Assembly (NCBI GenBank): GCA_021794575.1
Contig: JAJYQO010000015.1
Coordinates: forward strand, 1-59,573
Source: Pseudomonadota bacterium
Lineage (GTDB): Bacteria; Pseudomonadota; Gammaproteobacteria; Xanthomonadales; Rhodanobacteraceae
DNA: 59,573 nt
Direction of reading: 5' to 3'
In this document: in pieces, positions 18,139 through 31,012 of the stretch
How positions within the stretch are numbered: position 1 is the stretch's first letter
How the letters are laid out: every line of letters starts with the position of its first letter
Notes under the pieces: model-generated
Seen by the model: only the letters and a program-made list of their open reading frames with translations
Databases searched by the model: none
Told to the model about the DNA's origin: nothing
Made by a program: the position numbers and the translations under genes

Positions 18139-19491
18139 ATGAGCGATCTATGGCAACGCTGCCTCGCGCGCCTCGAAGGCGAGCTGGGCAACGACATGCA
18201 TACCTGGCTGTCGCCGCTGCAGGCGCGCGAGGAAACCGCCGGTCTGCGCCTGTTTGCGCCCAATGCCTACACCGTCGACACGGTACGCGAGCAATACCTC
18301 GAGCACATCCGTACCGTACTGGAGCATCTCGCCGGCAAGCCGGTCGCAGTGGTGCTGGAAGTCGGCAGCGCGCGGCCAGCGCAAGCGACCGTTGCCGCGA
18401 CTGCGGCCCTCGACGCGCCGCCAGCGCACGGCGCGGCGCGCATGCCGACGACTGCCGAGGATGACCCGTTCGAGAGCAATCTCGATCCCGCCTACACCTT
18501 CGAAACCTTCGTCGAGGGCAAGCCCAACCAGTTGGGCAAAGCCGCGGCAATGCAAGTCGCCCAAGCGCCCGGCACCGCCTACAACCCGTTGCTGCTATAC
18601 GGCGGTACCGGCCTTGGCAAGACCCACCTGATGCATGCGGCGGGTAATCTGATCGCGGCCACACGGCCCGGCGCGCGCGTGCTGTACCTGCGTTCAGAGC
18701 AGTTCGTCGGCGCCATGATCGAGGCGTTGCGCAGCAAGAGCATGGACGCGTTCAAGCGGCGCTTCCGCGAGGTCGATGCCCTGCTGATCGACGACATCCA
18801 ATTTTTCGCCGGTAAGAACACCACCCAGGAAGAGTTTTTCCACACCTTCAACACCCTGTTCGAGGGCAAGCAGCAGATCATCCTCACCTGTGACCGCTAT
18901 CCGCGCGAAGTCGAGAACCTCGAAGCGCGATTGAAATCGCGGTTGGGATGGGGCTTGTCGGTCGCCATCGAACCGCCGGATTTCGAGACGCGCGCCGCCA
19001 TCCTGCTGGCAAAGGCGCAGCGCAAGGGCATGGCGCTGCCTGAAGACGTGGCGCTGCTGCTGGCGCGCCGGATCCGCTCCAACGTGCGTGATCTCGAAGG
19101 CGCGCTCAACACGCTGGCCGCACGCGCCAATTTCTTCGGCAAGCCGATCACGCTGGCCTTCGCCGAGGAGACGCTGCGCGATCTGCTCTCGGTGCATCAG
19201 TTGGCGGTGACCGTGCCGAACATCCAGAAAACCGTGGCCGACTATTTTCAGGTGCGTCTGTCGGATCTGCTCTCCAAGCGGCGGGTGCGGTCACTGGCGC
19301 GGCCGCGACAACTGGCCATGGCTTTATCGAAGGAGTTGACCGAGCACAGCTTGCCGGAAATCGGCGAAGCCTTCGGCGGGCGCGACCACACCACGGTTTT
19401 GCATGCGTGCCGCACGATCAGAGCACTGTGCGAAAAGGACGCGCGCATGCACCAGGATTGGGACAAGCTGATCCGTATACTCACGGGATGA
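18139..19491 (+). CDS. dnaA: chromosomal replication initiator DnaA
   Basis: This 450-residue initiator has all four domains: an N-terminal DnaB-interaction domain ([17 protein letters not shown]), a variable linker, the AAA+ domain with Walker [10 protein letters not shown] near residue 155 and Walker [13 protein letters not shown], and the helix-turn-helix domain IV with [15 protein letters not shown]. It binds DnaA boxes and opens the origin. I chose ATG 18139 because it begins at the family N-terminus; a long upstream in-frame extension is not DnaA-like. Candidate boxes lie just downstream. Confidence 0.98.
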   Translation: MSDLWQRCLARLEGELGNDMHTWLSPLQAREETAGLRLFAPNAYTVDTVREQYLEHIRTVLEHLAGKPVAVVLEVGSARPAQATVAATAALDAPPAHGAARMPTTAEDDPFESNLDPAYTFETFVEGKPNQLGKAAAMQVAQAPGTAYNPLLLYGGTGLGKTHLMHAAGNLIAATRPGARVLYLRSEQFVGAMIEALRSKSMDAFKRRFREVDALLIDDIQFFAGKNTTQEEFFHTFNTLFEGKQQIILTCDRYPREVENLEARLKSRLGWGLSVAIEPPDFETRAAILLAKAQRKGMALPEDVALLLARRIRSNVRDLEGALNTLAARANFFGKPITLAFAEETLRDLLSVHQLAVTVPNIQKTVADYFQVRLSDLLSKRRVRSLARPRQLAMALSKELTEHSLPEIGEAFGGRDHTTVLHACRTIRALCEKDARMHQDWDKLIRILTG

Positions 19492-19687
19492 TTTCCTGTG
19501 GGTAACTCGAGGGGCATGGCTTGTGCGAAGGTTATCCACAGGACGTTCCCCGCCGAGTACATTGTTCTCACGCCAGGGTTAAGCACGCAACTAATTGAAA
19601 TAAAAAAGTTTTCAAGGTTCTGCACTGCATCCACAGGCCCTACTACTACCGCCGTACAATCTCTATAGAACAGGAGCGGATCGCACC
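19492..19687. other. candidate oriC between dnaA and dnaN
   Basis: The 196-bp gap holds a perfect DnaA box TTATCCACA (19532-19540), a near match on the other strand TGTGGGTAA (19497-19505), a weaker GCATCCACA (19627-19635), and an AT-rich stretch at 19589-19616 in otherwise GC-rich DNA, which would serve as the unwinding element. The cluster is small, so additional boxes could exist elsewhere. Confidence 0.6.
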
Positions 19688-20794
19688 ATGCGCGCCAGTC
19701 TGACCCGGGACACATTGCTGCTTCCCCTGCAACGCATCATCGGTGTTGTGGAACGTCGCCAGACCATGCCGGTGCTCGCGCACGTGCTGGTCGAAGTCGA
19801 CAACCAAGGCCGAATCACACTGACCGGCACCGACATGGAAGTCGAAATGATCGGCAGCACGACGGCGGAAAGCAGCGACCCGGGCTCCTGCACGTTGCCC
19901 GCACGCAAGCTGTATGACCTGCTGCGAGCACTGCCCGCCGATGTGCGCATCGACTTGAAGTTGGAGGGTGAACGCGCGCTGCTGCGCGCCGGACGCAGCC
20001 GCTACACGCTGGTGACATTACCCACTGCCGACTTTCCTACCCTCGACAATATCGAAGTCATCGGCCGCCTGCGCATCGGCGAGGCGGCGCTGAAGGCGCT
20101 GATCGAGCGCACGCAATTCGCCATGGCTAGCCAGGACGTGCGCTATTACCTCAACGGCATGCTGTTCGATATGCATGGTGAGGTGCTGCGCTGCGTGACG
20201 ACAGATGGCCACCGCTTGGCGATGGCGCAAACCGCGCTGCCTGGAAACGGCAACCAGGCGCGCCGGCAGCTAATCGTCCCGCGCAAGGGCGTGCTGGAAT
20301 TGGCTGGGCTGCTGGAAGCAGGCGAGGGCGAGGTGGAACTGGAGTTCGCGCGCAATCACCTACGCGTGCACCGCGAGGGCGTGCGCTTCACCAGCAAGCT
20401 CATCGACGGCAAGTTCCCCGACTACGAAACAGTCATCCCGATCGGCGCGGACCACCATGTCGTTGTCGATCGCAACGTGCTACGCGAGACCCTGCAACGT
20501 GCCGCGATCCTGTCCAACGAGAAGTACCGCGGGGTCAAACTGGAATTGGCGCGCGGGCGCATGCGCATCGTTGCCCACAATCCCGAGCAGGAAGAAGCCG
20601 TGGAGGAAATCGAGGTCGAAACCGCGGTCGACGATCTCTCGGTAGGCTTCAATGTCGGCTACCTGCTCGATGCACTGGGTTCGCTGCGCGGCGAACGGGT
20701 CACCTTGCGCCTGCGTGATGCGCAGTCGAGCTGCTTGGTCGAGGGTGTGCCCGACGAGCACGCGCGGCATGTGATCATGCCCTTGCGCCTGTGA
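19688..20794 (+). CDS. dnaN: DNA polymerase III sliding clamp
   Basis: The 368-residue beta clamp starts MRASLTRDTLLLPLQRIIGVV and ends DEHARHVIMPLRL, the C-terminal MPxRL strand of the family. Three repeated clamp domains of about 120 residues can be followed. It forms the ring that tethers the polymerase to DNA. AGGAG (19672-19676) lies upstream of the ATG. It is followed by recF after 49 bp and is likely co-transcribed with it. Confidence 0.98.
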   Translation: MRASLTRDTLLLPLQRIIGVVERRQTMPVLAHVLVEVDNQGRITLTGTDMEVEMIGSTTAESSDPGSCTLPARKLYDLLRALPADVRIDLKLEGERALLRAGRSRYTLVTLPTADFPTLDNIEVIGRLRIGEAALKALIERTQFAMASQDVRYYLNGMLFDMHGEVLRCVTTDGHRLAMAQTALPGNGNQARRQLIVPRKGVLELAGLLEAGEGEVELEFARNHLRVHREGVRFTSKLIDGKFPDYETVIPIGADHHVVVDRNVLRETLQRAAILSNEKYRGVKLELARGRMRIVAHNPEQEEAVEEIEVETAVDDLSVGFNVGYLLDALGSLRGERVTLRLRDAQSSCLVEGVPDEHARHVIMPLRL

Positions 20795-20843
20795 GTGCCC
20801 GGACCGCGCGTGAAAAGTGGCACCCGCGGCGGACGGCGCGAGG

Positions 20844-24415
<3,572 letters not shown>

Positions 24416-24547
24416 CGCGCGAGCGCCGCCCGCAATCATATGCAGTGACAGCCTGTCGCGACGCAGCTTGGCGCGCACGGCGGCAGCCGTTAGGCTTGGA
24501 CTCCCCAACGTCGCCAAACGCGGCGTCCTCTCCCCCGCGAGGTCCGC

Positions 24548-25828
24548 ATGAAAGTACGCTCCATGCCCAGGTTTCTCCTGTTGCTGCTGACGGCGTTGTT
24601 GGCCGTCAACTTCGCCTACGCGAAGGATGGCGACAAGAAGGCGCCGGAATATCCCAACGCCAAGCGCGAGTCACCGCGCAACGACCTGCGCAGCGAGCGC
24701 GATCAGCGCCTGCTGCAGGACGGCTTCAACGCCCTCAACAGCGGCAAAGACGCCAAAGCCACGGACGACCTCAACAAGGTGCTCAAAGATTCCGAGAGCA
24801 AATACGCCAAGGCCATGGCGCTGCGCGGACTGGCTCAGGTCAAGATCAGCGCCGGTGACGACAAGGGCGCGATTCCCCTGTTGCAGCAGGCGCTGGACAT
24901 GAACTCGCTGCCCAACGGCGACTACTTCGACACCATGCTGACCATCGCCCAATTGCAGGCGCAGGACGGGCAATGGCAGCCGGCGCTGGCTACTTTGCAG
25001 AAGTGGATGACCGAGGGCGGCAAGCAGACCGGCGAGGCCTACGCGCTCGAGGGCAACATCTATTACCGCCTCAATCAGTTTCCGCAGGCGGTGGCTGCGA
25101 TGAAGCAGGCATTCGCGCTCAAGCCCGCCGCGCCCGACTCCTGGCAGCAGTTGCTGATGGCCAGCTACGCCGGCATGAACGATTTTTCCAACGCGGCCAA
25201 GATCGAAGAGGCCGTGGTTGCCAAGAATCCCGACGACAAAGGCGCGATCCAGAACCTGGTCAACGTCTATATCCAGGCGAAAGAGCCTGACAAAGCCCTG
25301 AAAGTAATGGCTGATGCCAAGGCGCGCGGGGTGTACACCACCCAGGCCGACTACATCAATCTGGCCAAGATGTATCTGTACGTGGGTCAAAATCAAAACG
25401 ACCCCAAGCCGGACGCGCTGCAGGCCGCGCAGGTTCTGCAGGACGGCCTCAGCAAGAAGATCATCCAGCCCGGCTACGAGCCTTACGAGCTACTGGGCAA
25501 GGCCTATTACCTGGCGGGTGATGAGGACAAGGCAATTGCCACCCTGGCCAAAGGCTCGCCCTACGCTAAGGACGGCGAACTGGATTTCCTGCGCGCGCAA
25601 CTGCTGATGCAGGACCAGAAGTACAGCGAAGGCCGCACGGTGATGCGAGCCGCGCTCAAGCGCGGCGTGAAGCGCGTGGGCGCAGCGTGGGCGCTGATCG
25701 GCAACGCCGATCTCGCGCTCAAAGATCGCAAGGACGCGATCGCTGCGTTCGAGAAAGCCGCGCAGGATCCGGAAACCCGTGCGCAGGCGGAAAAAGTGCT
25801 GAAGCAACTGCGCGGCGGCAAAAAATAA
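24548..25828 (+). CDS. exported tetratricopeptide-repeat protein
   Basis: The 426-residue protein begins with a signal peptide (MKVRSMPRFLLLLLTALLAVNFAYA, cleaved probably after AYA) and is then almost entirely helical TPR-like repeats, with recognisable units around LNSGKDAKATDDLNKVL, ALRGLAQVKISAGDDKGA and YRLNQFPQAVAAMKQAFAL. It should lie in the periplasm or on the envelope and act as a protein-binding scaffold. GAGG precedes the ATG. From my knowledge of the Xanthomonas arrangement, a TPR gene also sits between gyrB and tonB there, which suggests a link to the TonB system, but its function is not known to me. Confidence 0.88.
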   Translation: MKVRSMPRFLLLLLTALLAVNFAYAKDGDKKAPEYPNAKRESPRNDLRSERDQRLLQDGFNALNSGKDAKATDDLNKVLKDSESKYAKAMALRGLAQVKISAGDDKGAIPLLQQALDMNSLPNGDYFDTMLTIAQLQAQDGQWQPALATLQKWMTEGGKQTGEAYALEGNIYYRLNQFPQAVAAMKQAFALKPAAPDSWQQLLMASYAGMNDFSNAAKIEEAVVAKNPDDKGAIQNLVNVYIQAKEPDKALKVMADAKARGVYTTQADYINLAKMYLYVGQNQNDPKPDALQAAQVLQDGLSKKIIQPGYEPYELLGKAYYLAGDEDKAIATLAKGSPYAKDGELDFLRAQLLMQDQKYSEGRTVMRAALKRGVKRVGAAWALIGNADLALKDRKDAIAAFEKAAQDPETRAQAEKVLKQLRGGKK

Positions 25829-25873
25829 TCCGCTCACCTGGCCCCGGACCCTGTAGAAGGCTGAACGCGCGCT

Positions 25874-25898
25874 ATACACGGTAAGCATTCTCGTGTAT
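25874..25898. promoter_or_regulatory. inverted repeat upstream of tonB, possible operator
   Basis: A perfect 7-bp inverted repeat ATACACG-N11-CGTGTAT lies 46 bp after the TPR stop and 86 bp before tonB. No T-run follows, so it is not a terminator. The symmetry suggests a regulator site for the tonB operon; it does not match a Fur box. Confidence 0.35.
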
Positions 25899-25983
25899 CG
25901 TGGTGGGCTTTCGATCCCTCGCAGCGTAGTCACGCTGCGCGGGGCCCGGCGATTGATGCATCCTCAGAATTCTTGGTTGACTG

Positions 25984-26646
<663 letters not shown>

Positions 26647-26681
26647 CCGAACCCGTCCACGTCTGCTCAAAGGGTAGTGTC

Positions 26682-27494
26682 ATGCTGCAAGAAGCCTCCT
26701 CCTCCTCCTCGGCCGCCCAGGGCGCAGCCGTTCCCACTTCCGGCGCGCCGTTGCCGACGCTTGGCGGCAACGCCAACGCGCATGCGCTTCAGCAGGCCGG
26801 GTTCGATCAGCTCATCCACAATTTCGACTGGCTGGGCTGGCTGGTTTTCATCGTGCTGGTCGTGATGTCGGTACTGTCCTGGTACTACATCATTTTCAAC
26901 CTGATCCGTAACAGTCAGGTGCGCGCGCGCATGAGCAAGGTGATCGAGGCGTTCTGGCATACGCCTTCGCCGCAGGATGCGATCCGCGCCATGGAGGCAC
27001 AACCGGCAGCGGAGCCGTTCTCCAAGATCGCCCTGGACTGTGCCCAGGCTGCCGCGCATCACCAGAAGGCCGAAGGCGGCGCGATCGCGCAGACGCTCAG
27101 CCGTTCCGAGTTCGTCGACCGCGCTCTGCGCCAGGCGGTGGCTCGCGAGAGCATGCGCCTGGAGACCGGCCTGACCCTGCTGGCCACGGTCGGCTCGGCC
27201 GCACCCTTCGTCGGTCTGCTGGGAACGGTGTGGGGCATCTACCACGCCCTGATTCGCATCGGTGCATCCGGGCAGGCCGATATCGGCGCGGTGGCTGGCC
27301 CGGTAGGTGAGGCGCTGATCATGACCGCCATCGGTCTGGGCACCGCGATCCCCGCCGTGTTCGCCTACAACTTCTTCGTGCGCATGAACCGCGTCACCTA
27401 CGCCAAGTTCGATGAGTTCGCGCACGATCTGCACGACTTCTTCGCCACCGGCGCACGCGTGGGCGTGATGCCGGCCGCACCGGCCAAGAAGTAA
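26682..27494 (+). CDS. exbB: ExbB proton channel subunit
   Basis: The 270-residue MotA/TolQ/ExbB-family protein has a first membrane helix near residues 50-72 (WLGWLVFIVLVVMSVLSWYY) after a Ser/Ala-rich periplasmic start. The conserved pair of helices includes LLATVGSAAPFVGLLGTVWG and AVAGPVGEALIMTAIGLGTA. It forms the pentameric stator around ExbD and feeds TonB. Start is ATG 26682, where a GGG-containing ribosome site precedes it. Confidence 0.96.
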   Translation: MLQEASSSSSAAQGAAVPTSGAPLPTLGGNANAHALQQAGFDQLIHNFDWLGWLVFIVLVVMSVLSWYYIIFNLIRNSQVRARMSKVIEAFWHTPSPQDAIRAMEAQPAAEPFSKIALDCAQAAAHHQKAEGGAIAQTLSRSEFVDRALRQAVARESMRLETGLTLLATVGSAAPFVGLLGTVWGIYHALIRIGASGQADIGAVAGPVGEALIMTAIGLGTAIPAVFAYNFFVRMNRVTYAKFDEFAHDLHDFFATGARVGVMPAAPAKK

Positions 27495-27521
27495 AGCAGC
27501 GCAGTACGCGGAGAACGCAGC

Positions 27522-27941
27522 ATGGCAATGAGCAGCGGAGCGGGCGCCAACAGCGGCGCCCCGATGTCCGAAATCAACGTCACCCCGCTGGTGGACGTGA
27601 TGCTGGTGCTGCTGATCATCTTCATGATCACGGCGCCATTGGCCGCACACAAAATCAAGGTCGAACTGCCCACGGCCAATCCGAGCGTGCAGCCCGCGGA
27701 CAAGACCGGTTCGGTCGATCTGGCCGTCAAGAACGACGGATCCCTGTACTGGAACGACTCCAAAATCACCGAAAACGAAATGAAAGCCCGTTTCGCGGTC
27801 GAGGCGGCCAAGAACCCGCAGCCCGAGATTCATCTGCGCGCGGATCGCTCGATCCGTTTCAAGGAGATCTCGAGGATTCTGAGCGATGCCAAGCAATCGG
27901 GCATCATCAAAATCGGATTTATCACCACCGGCAAGAACTGA
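27522..27941 (+). CDS. exbD: ExbD-family proton channel subunit, first copy
   Basis: The 139-residue protein has one N-terminal membrane helix with the conserved proton-carrying Asp (VTPLVDVMLVLLIIFMIT) and a periplasmic domain ending IKIGFITTGKN. It pairs with ExbB to power TonB. GGAGA lies before the ATG. A second exbD follows 43 bp downstream, as in Xanthomonas, where (from family knowledge) the second copy has a more specialised role. Confidence 0.95.
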   Translation: MAMSSGAGANSGAPMSEINVTPLVDVMLVLLIIFMITAPLAAHKIKVELPTANPSVQPADKTGSVDLAVKNDGSLYWNDSKITENEMKARFAVEAAKNPQPEIHLRADRSIRFKEISRILSDAKQSGIIKIGFITTGKN

Positions 27942-27984
27942 TTTCGTGCGGGTGACCACGCCCGCCGGGACGAGGTAACAGGCA

Positions 27985-28410
27985 ATGGCTTTCAGCAGCA
28001 ACAGTGGCAGCAGCGGCAGCAGCCCGATGGCGGAAATCAACGTCACGCCGCTCGTCGACGTGATGCTGGTTTTGCTGATCATTTTCATGATCACCGCGCC
28101 GATGCTGACCCATCGCATCCGTATCGACTTGCCGCAGCCCAACCGCAACGTGCAGCCGCCGCTCAATCCGCCGGAGCCGATCAAGTTGCATATCGGCGCC
28201 GACGGCAGTATCAGCTGGAACAGCCTGCCGGTCACCGAGGCCGAATTGAAGGCGCAGTTGGCGGTCACCGCGGTCAAGAATCCGCAGCCCGAGCTGCAGA
28301 TCAATGCATCGCCCAACGTCGAGTACCAGAACGTTGCCACCGTGCTGGCCGACGCCAAGAGTGCAGGGCTCGAAAAAATCGGTTTTGAAAACACCGACCA
28401 GGGCGACTGA
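27985..28410 (+). CDS. exbD: ExbD-family proton channel subunit, second copy
   Basis: This 141-residue paralogue keeps the same helix with Asp (VTPLVDVMLVLLIIFMITAP) but differs in the N-terminal Ser/Gly-rich stretch and through most of the periplasmic domain. It is the last gene of the tonB operon and is followed by a strong terminator. Having two ExbD proteins may allow mixed stator complexes or different partner choice. Confidence 0.95.
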   Translation: MAFSSNSGSSGSSPMAEINVTPLVDVMLVLLIIFMITAPMLTHRIRIDLPQPNRNVQPPLNPPEPIKLHIGADGSISWNSLPVTEAELKAQLAVTAVKNPQPELQINASPNVEYQNVATVLADAKSAGLEKIGFENTDQGD

Positions 28411-28445
28411 CGCGATTGGCGAACCAGTCCGGCTGGGCTTTTCTA

Positions 28446-28478
28446 CAGAGGGCGCCGCGAGGGCGCCCTCTGCGTTTT
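28446..28478 (+). terminator. intrinsic terminator of the tonB operon
   Basis: A perfect 11-bp stem (CAGAGGGCGCC / GGCGCCCTCTG, loop of five) is followed closely by TTTT at 28475-28478. It lies 35 bp after the second exbD and just beyond the pdxJ stop, between two converging genes. Confidence 0.8.
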
Positions 28479-28486
28479 AGCGCCGG

Positions 28487-29236
28487 CTATCCGCTGCGCA
28501 ACACATCGAGGTAAGCGCGCACGGTCGGCGCCAGGCCTGCGTAAATCGCATCGGCGATCAGCGCGTGACCGATGGAAACCTCGGCCAGATCGGGCATGGC
28601 CGCGCGCAGCGCCGGCAAGTTGGCCAAGTCGAGATCGTGGCCGGCGTTGACCGCCAGGCCCGCCGCGCGTGCCGCTGCGGCGCTGCGCGCGCAGGCACTC
28701 AGCGCCGCATCAGCGGCGCCTGCCGCGTGCGCGATGGCGTAAGGACCGGTGTAGATCTCCACGCGCGCGACACCGATCCGGGCCAGCGGCGCCAGCGCGA
28801 CCGCGCCGGCATCGATGAACACCGAAACACGACCGCAATGCAAGCGCAACGCCGCCACTAGGCTTTGCAGCGACGCGATGTCCTCGGGCAACTTGAATCC
28901 GTGATCGGAAGTGAGCTGGCCATCGCCATCGGGCACCAGCGTGACCTGATCCGGCCGCGCCGCGCGTACCAGTTCGAGCAACCCAGGATAGGCACCGCGC
29001 GCCGGCGCGAAGGGGTTGCCTTCGATGTTGAATTCGACGCGGTCCCGACACAATGCGGCGAGATCGAACACATCGTGTGGGTGAATGTGGCGCAGATCGG
29101 GACGTGGATGCACGGTGATGCCGTGCGCGCCAGCCGCAATGCAGGTGATTGCGGCGCGTGTTACCGAAGGCTCCGTGCCGCCGCGCGAATTGCGCAGCAC
29201 CGCGATCTTGTTGACGTTGACGCTGAGCCGGGTCAT
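28487..29236 (-). CDS. pdxJ: pyridoxine 5'-phosphate synthase
   Basis: The 249-residue TIM-barrel enzyme condenses 3-amino-2-oxopropyl phosphate with deoxyxylulose 5-phosphate to make pyridoxine phosphate. It begins [20 protein letters not shown], followed by [17 protein letters not shown] and the [12 protein letters not shown] region, all characteristic of PdxJ. I chose the ATG at 29236, where the family starts. It converges with the tonB operon. Confidence 0.97.
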   Translation of the reverse strand: MTRLSVNVNKIAVLRNSRGGTEPSVTRAAITCIAAGAHGITVHPRPDLRHIHPHDVFDLAALCRDRVEFNIEGNPFAPARGAYPGLLELVRAARPDQVTLVPDGDGQLTSDHGFKLPEDIASLQSLVAALRLHCGRVSVFIDAGAVALAPLARIGVARVEIYTGPYAIAHAAGAADAALSACARSAAAARAAGLAVNAGHDLDLANLPALRAAMPDLAEVSIGHALIADAIYAGLAPTVRAYLDVLRSG

Positions 29237-29302
29237 GGCGAGATTCGCTGAACGCAGACCGCAGGATGCCAGCGAGCGGCCATACCGCACCAGCGCCGAC
29301 AG

Positions 29303-29328
29303 AAAAAAAGCGCGCCGAGGCGCGCTTT
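29303..29328 (-). terminator. intrinsic terminator after the phosphopantetheinyl transferase operon
   Basis: Read on the minus strand, a 10-bp stem (AAAGCGCGCC / GGCGCGCTTT) is followed by seven consecutive T residues (complement of 29303-29309). It lies about 120 bp after the transferase stop and before pdxJ, so it separates the two minus-strand units. Confidence 0.8.
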
Positions 29329-29446
29329 GAATCCGTGTCACACCAGAACCACGAACGGCGGAGTCACGGCAGGAGATGCGATCACTGAGAGTAGCAAAGC
29401 GTCCGGAAAGTTCCCGGCGTGAGGCACTCTGCGATCATGAGGCTAT

Positions 29447-30058
29447 TTACACAGTAAAATCAACAAGATGCAATTGACGCATTGGGCCACACCAGGCGAG
29501 ATGACCGACCAGGGGCGCGGGTAGTGCCAGCGCCTCGAGATGCCACGCGCGTGCCGGCCCGAGCGCGCCGCCGAAACGCGTGGGCCGCCAGCGGCCACTG
29601 TCCAGCCGCATCACTGCGCGCGCGAGACCATGCGCGATGCCGACGCCGGCCGCCTTGAGCACGGCCTCCTTCGCAGTCCACAGCGCGTAGAACATGCGCA
29701 AGCGTTCGGGCTCGGGGCACTCGCACAACGTTGCGACTTCACTGGCGCTGAAATAACGCTGCGCCAGCGCCATGAAGCGTTGCCGCGGGCGCGGCAGCTC
29801 CAAATCCACGCCTACAGCCACGCCCTGCGCCAGCGCCAAAAGCGCCCGATCGCCGCTGTGGCTGAGGTTGAAGTGCCAATCGCACAGCGCGCCGCCCAAT
29901 TGCGGTTTGCCGTGCGCGTCACGCGCTATCAGCAGCGCAGCAGGTTCCACCGTCAGCGCCGCGCTCAGCGTGGCGCGCACCCAGTCCCAGCCATCGCGCG
30001 CCGGCCAGGGCGCCAGCCAACAGCGGATCACCGTTGCTGTCGCGTGCACAGCCTTCAC
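29447..30058 (-). CDS. 4'-phosphopantetheinyl transferase, Sfp type
   Basis: The 203-residue enzyme transfers the phosphopantetheine arm of CoA to a serine of carrier proteins. The family motifs are HFNLSHSGDRALLAL, VGVDLE with the metal-binding acid residues, and FYALWTAKEAVLKAAG. It starts at GTG 30058, overlapping the preceding membrane-protein gene by four bases. Sfp-type enzymes often serve polyketide, polyene or siderophore pathways. The polyene-type ACP at 55230 is a plausible substrate, which is inference. Confidence 0.92.
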   Translation of the reverse strand: MKAVHATATVIRCWLAPWPARDGWDWVRATLSAALTVEPAALLIARDAHGKPQLGGALCDWHFNLSHSGDRALLALAQGVAVGVDLELPRPRQRFMALAQRYFSASEVATLCECPEPERLRMFYALWTAKEAVLKAAGVGIAHGLARAVMRLDSGRWRPTRFGGALGPARAWHLEALALPAPLVGHLAWCGPMRQLHLVDFTV

Positions 30059-30402
30059 CGCACGATCTCAGCGTGGCGCGCGGCGGCAGTGAGCAGATGC
30101 AACAGGCCCTGCCCTTGCGCAACCAGCATGACAAGCGCATCGCGCGGCCATGTACCGACTATGCGTCCGGGAACGCATGAGCCGGTCGGCAGCATGACGG
30201 CGGCAGTGGTGATGGCGGCTCTGAAATTCAGGGCCGCGGTCTGCGGCGCCACGCCTATCACCGCTGCGTAGACAATCAGCCACAGCGGCGCCGCGCGTGT
30301 GAATGCGAGAATGCCGGCGAACACCCAACGGTCGGTGATCCGGTAGTAGCCGTTCCCGTACCGCCGCATATGGAAATCGGCGCACAACAGATCTACCGCC
30401 AT
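30055..30402 (-). CDS. small membrane protein of unknown function
   Basis: The 115-residue product has one clear hydrophobic segment (WVFAGILAFTRAAPLWLIVYAAVIGV) and a second hydrophobic stretch near the C-terminus. I do not recognise the family. Its stop overlaps the transferase start (GTGA) and its ATG begins directly after the stop of a possible 23-codon gene, which supports it being translated as part of an operon. Confidence 0.5.
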   Translation of the reverse strand: MAVDLLCADFHMRRYGNGYYRITDRWVFAGILAFTRAAPLWLIVYAAVIGVAPQTAALNFRAAITTAAVMLPTGSCVPGRIVGTWPRDALVMLVAQGQGLLHLLTAAARHAEIVR

Positions 30403-30474
30403 TCAGTCCGGCCCGCGTAGTGCCGACAGTACAGCGGCGCCGGTCAGAAACAGCAATGCGTCCAACCGAGGCAT
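30403..30474 (-). CDS. possible 23-residue membrane peptide
   Basis: A very short frame encodes MPRLDALLFLTGAAVLSALR plus three more residues. It is preceded by a strong ribosome site AAGGAG eight bases before the ATG, and its stop codon directly abuts the start of the next gene. The middle is hydrophobic enough to sit in the membrane. It may be a real small protein or a leader that delivers ribosomes to the downstream gene. Confidence 0.4.
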   Translation of the reverse strand: MPRLDALLFLTGAAVLSALRGPD

Positions 30475-30574
30475 GCCGATACTCCTTGAAACCGATGACG
30501 CGCAGTCAGCCGCCCACGTCGATAGGGTGCACGCTGCGCTGCCGCTATCATCGCGCCGCTGACAGGAGAAGAAA

Positions 30575-31012
30575 ATGTCCGTATTGATCCAGCGTCTGAT
30601 CGGCATCGTGCAGGTGGCCGGGGGCTTCTGGGGTTTGTTCGAACTGGCCGGACGCGCGTTCACGGTGCGCGAGCCGCTGTGGTTCGCATTATTGCTGCTC
30701 GGCGCGCTGATGTTTCTGCTGATACTGATCGCGGGCGTGTGGCTGCTCAGCGGCGATGCACGCGGCAGCGCGTGGTCGCAGTGGTTGCAGCTGGCGCAGG
30801 TGCCGATCCTGGGTACGCCCTGGCTGAGCTATGGCTGGCATGCCGGCGCGGTGGCAGCGCTGGGTTTTGGTCGTGGCGGACACTGGAGCTTCGGCTATCG
30901 CGTGCCGGATATCGGTTGGCAGCTTTATTTCGGCGGCGGCATGCATTGGTTCGTGGGTATCGACATTCTGGCGCTGATCTTTTTCCTGCTGCTGAAACTC
31001 AGCCGACGATGA
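30575..31012 (+). CDS. integral membrane protein of unknown function
   Basis: The 145-residue protein has about four hydrophobic segments (IQRLIGIVQVAGGFWGLFEL, WFALLLLGALMFLLILIAGVWLL, and one at each side of the C-terminal half) and ends in a basic tail LKLSRR. AGGAGAAG lies before the ATG. The stop overlaps the start of the methyltransferase gene (ATGA). No family is recognised. It is divergent from the phosphopantetheinyl transferase operon. Confidence 0.75.
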   Translation: MSVLIQRLIGIVQVAGGFWGLFELAGRAFTVREPLWFALLLLGALMFLLILIAGVWLLSGDARGSAWSQWLQLAQVPILGTPWLSYGWHAGAVAALGFGRGGHWSFGYRVPDIGWQLYFGGGMHWFVGIDILALIFFLLLKLSRR

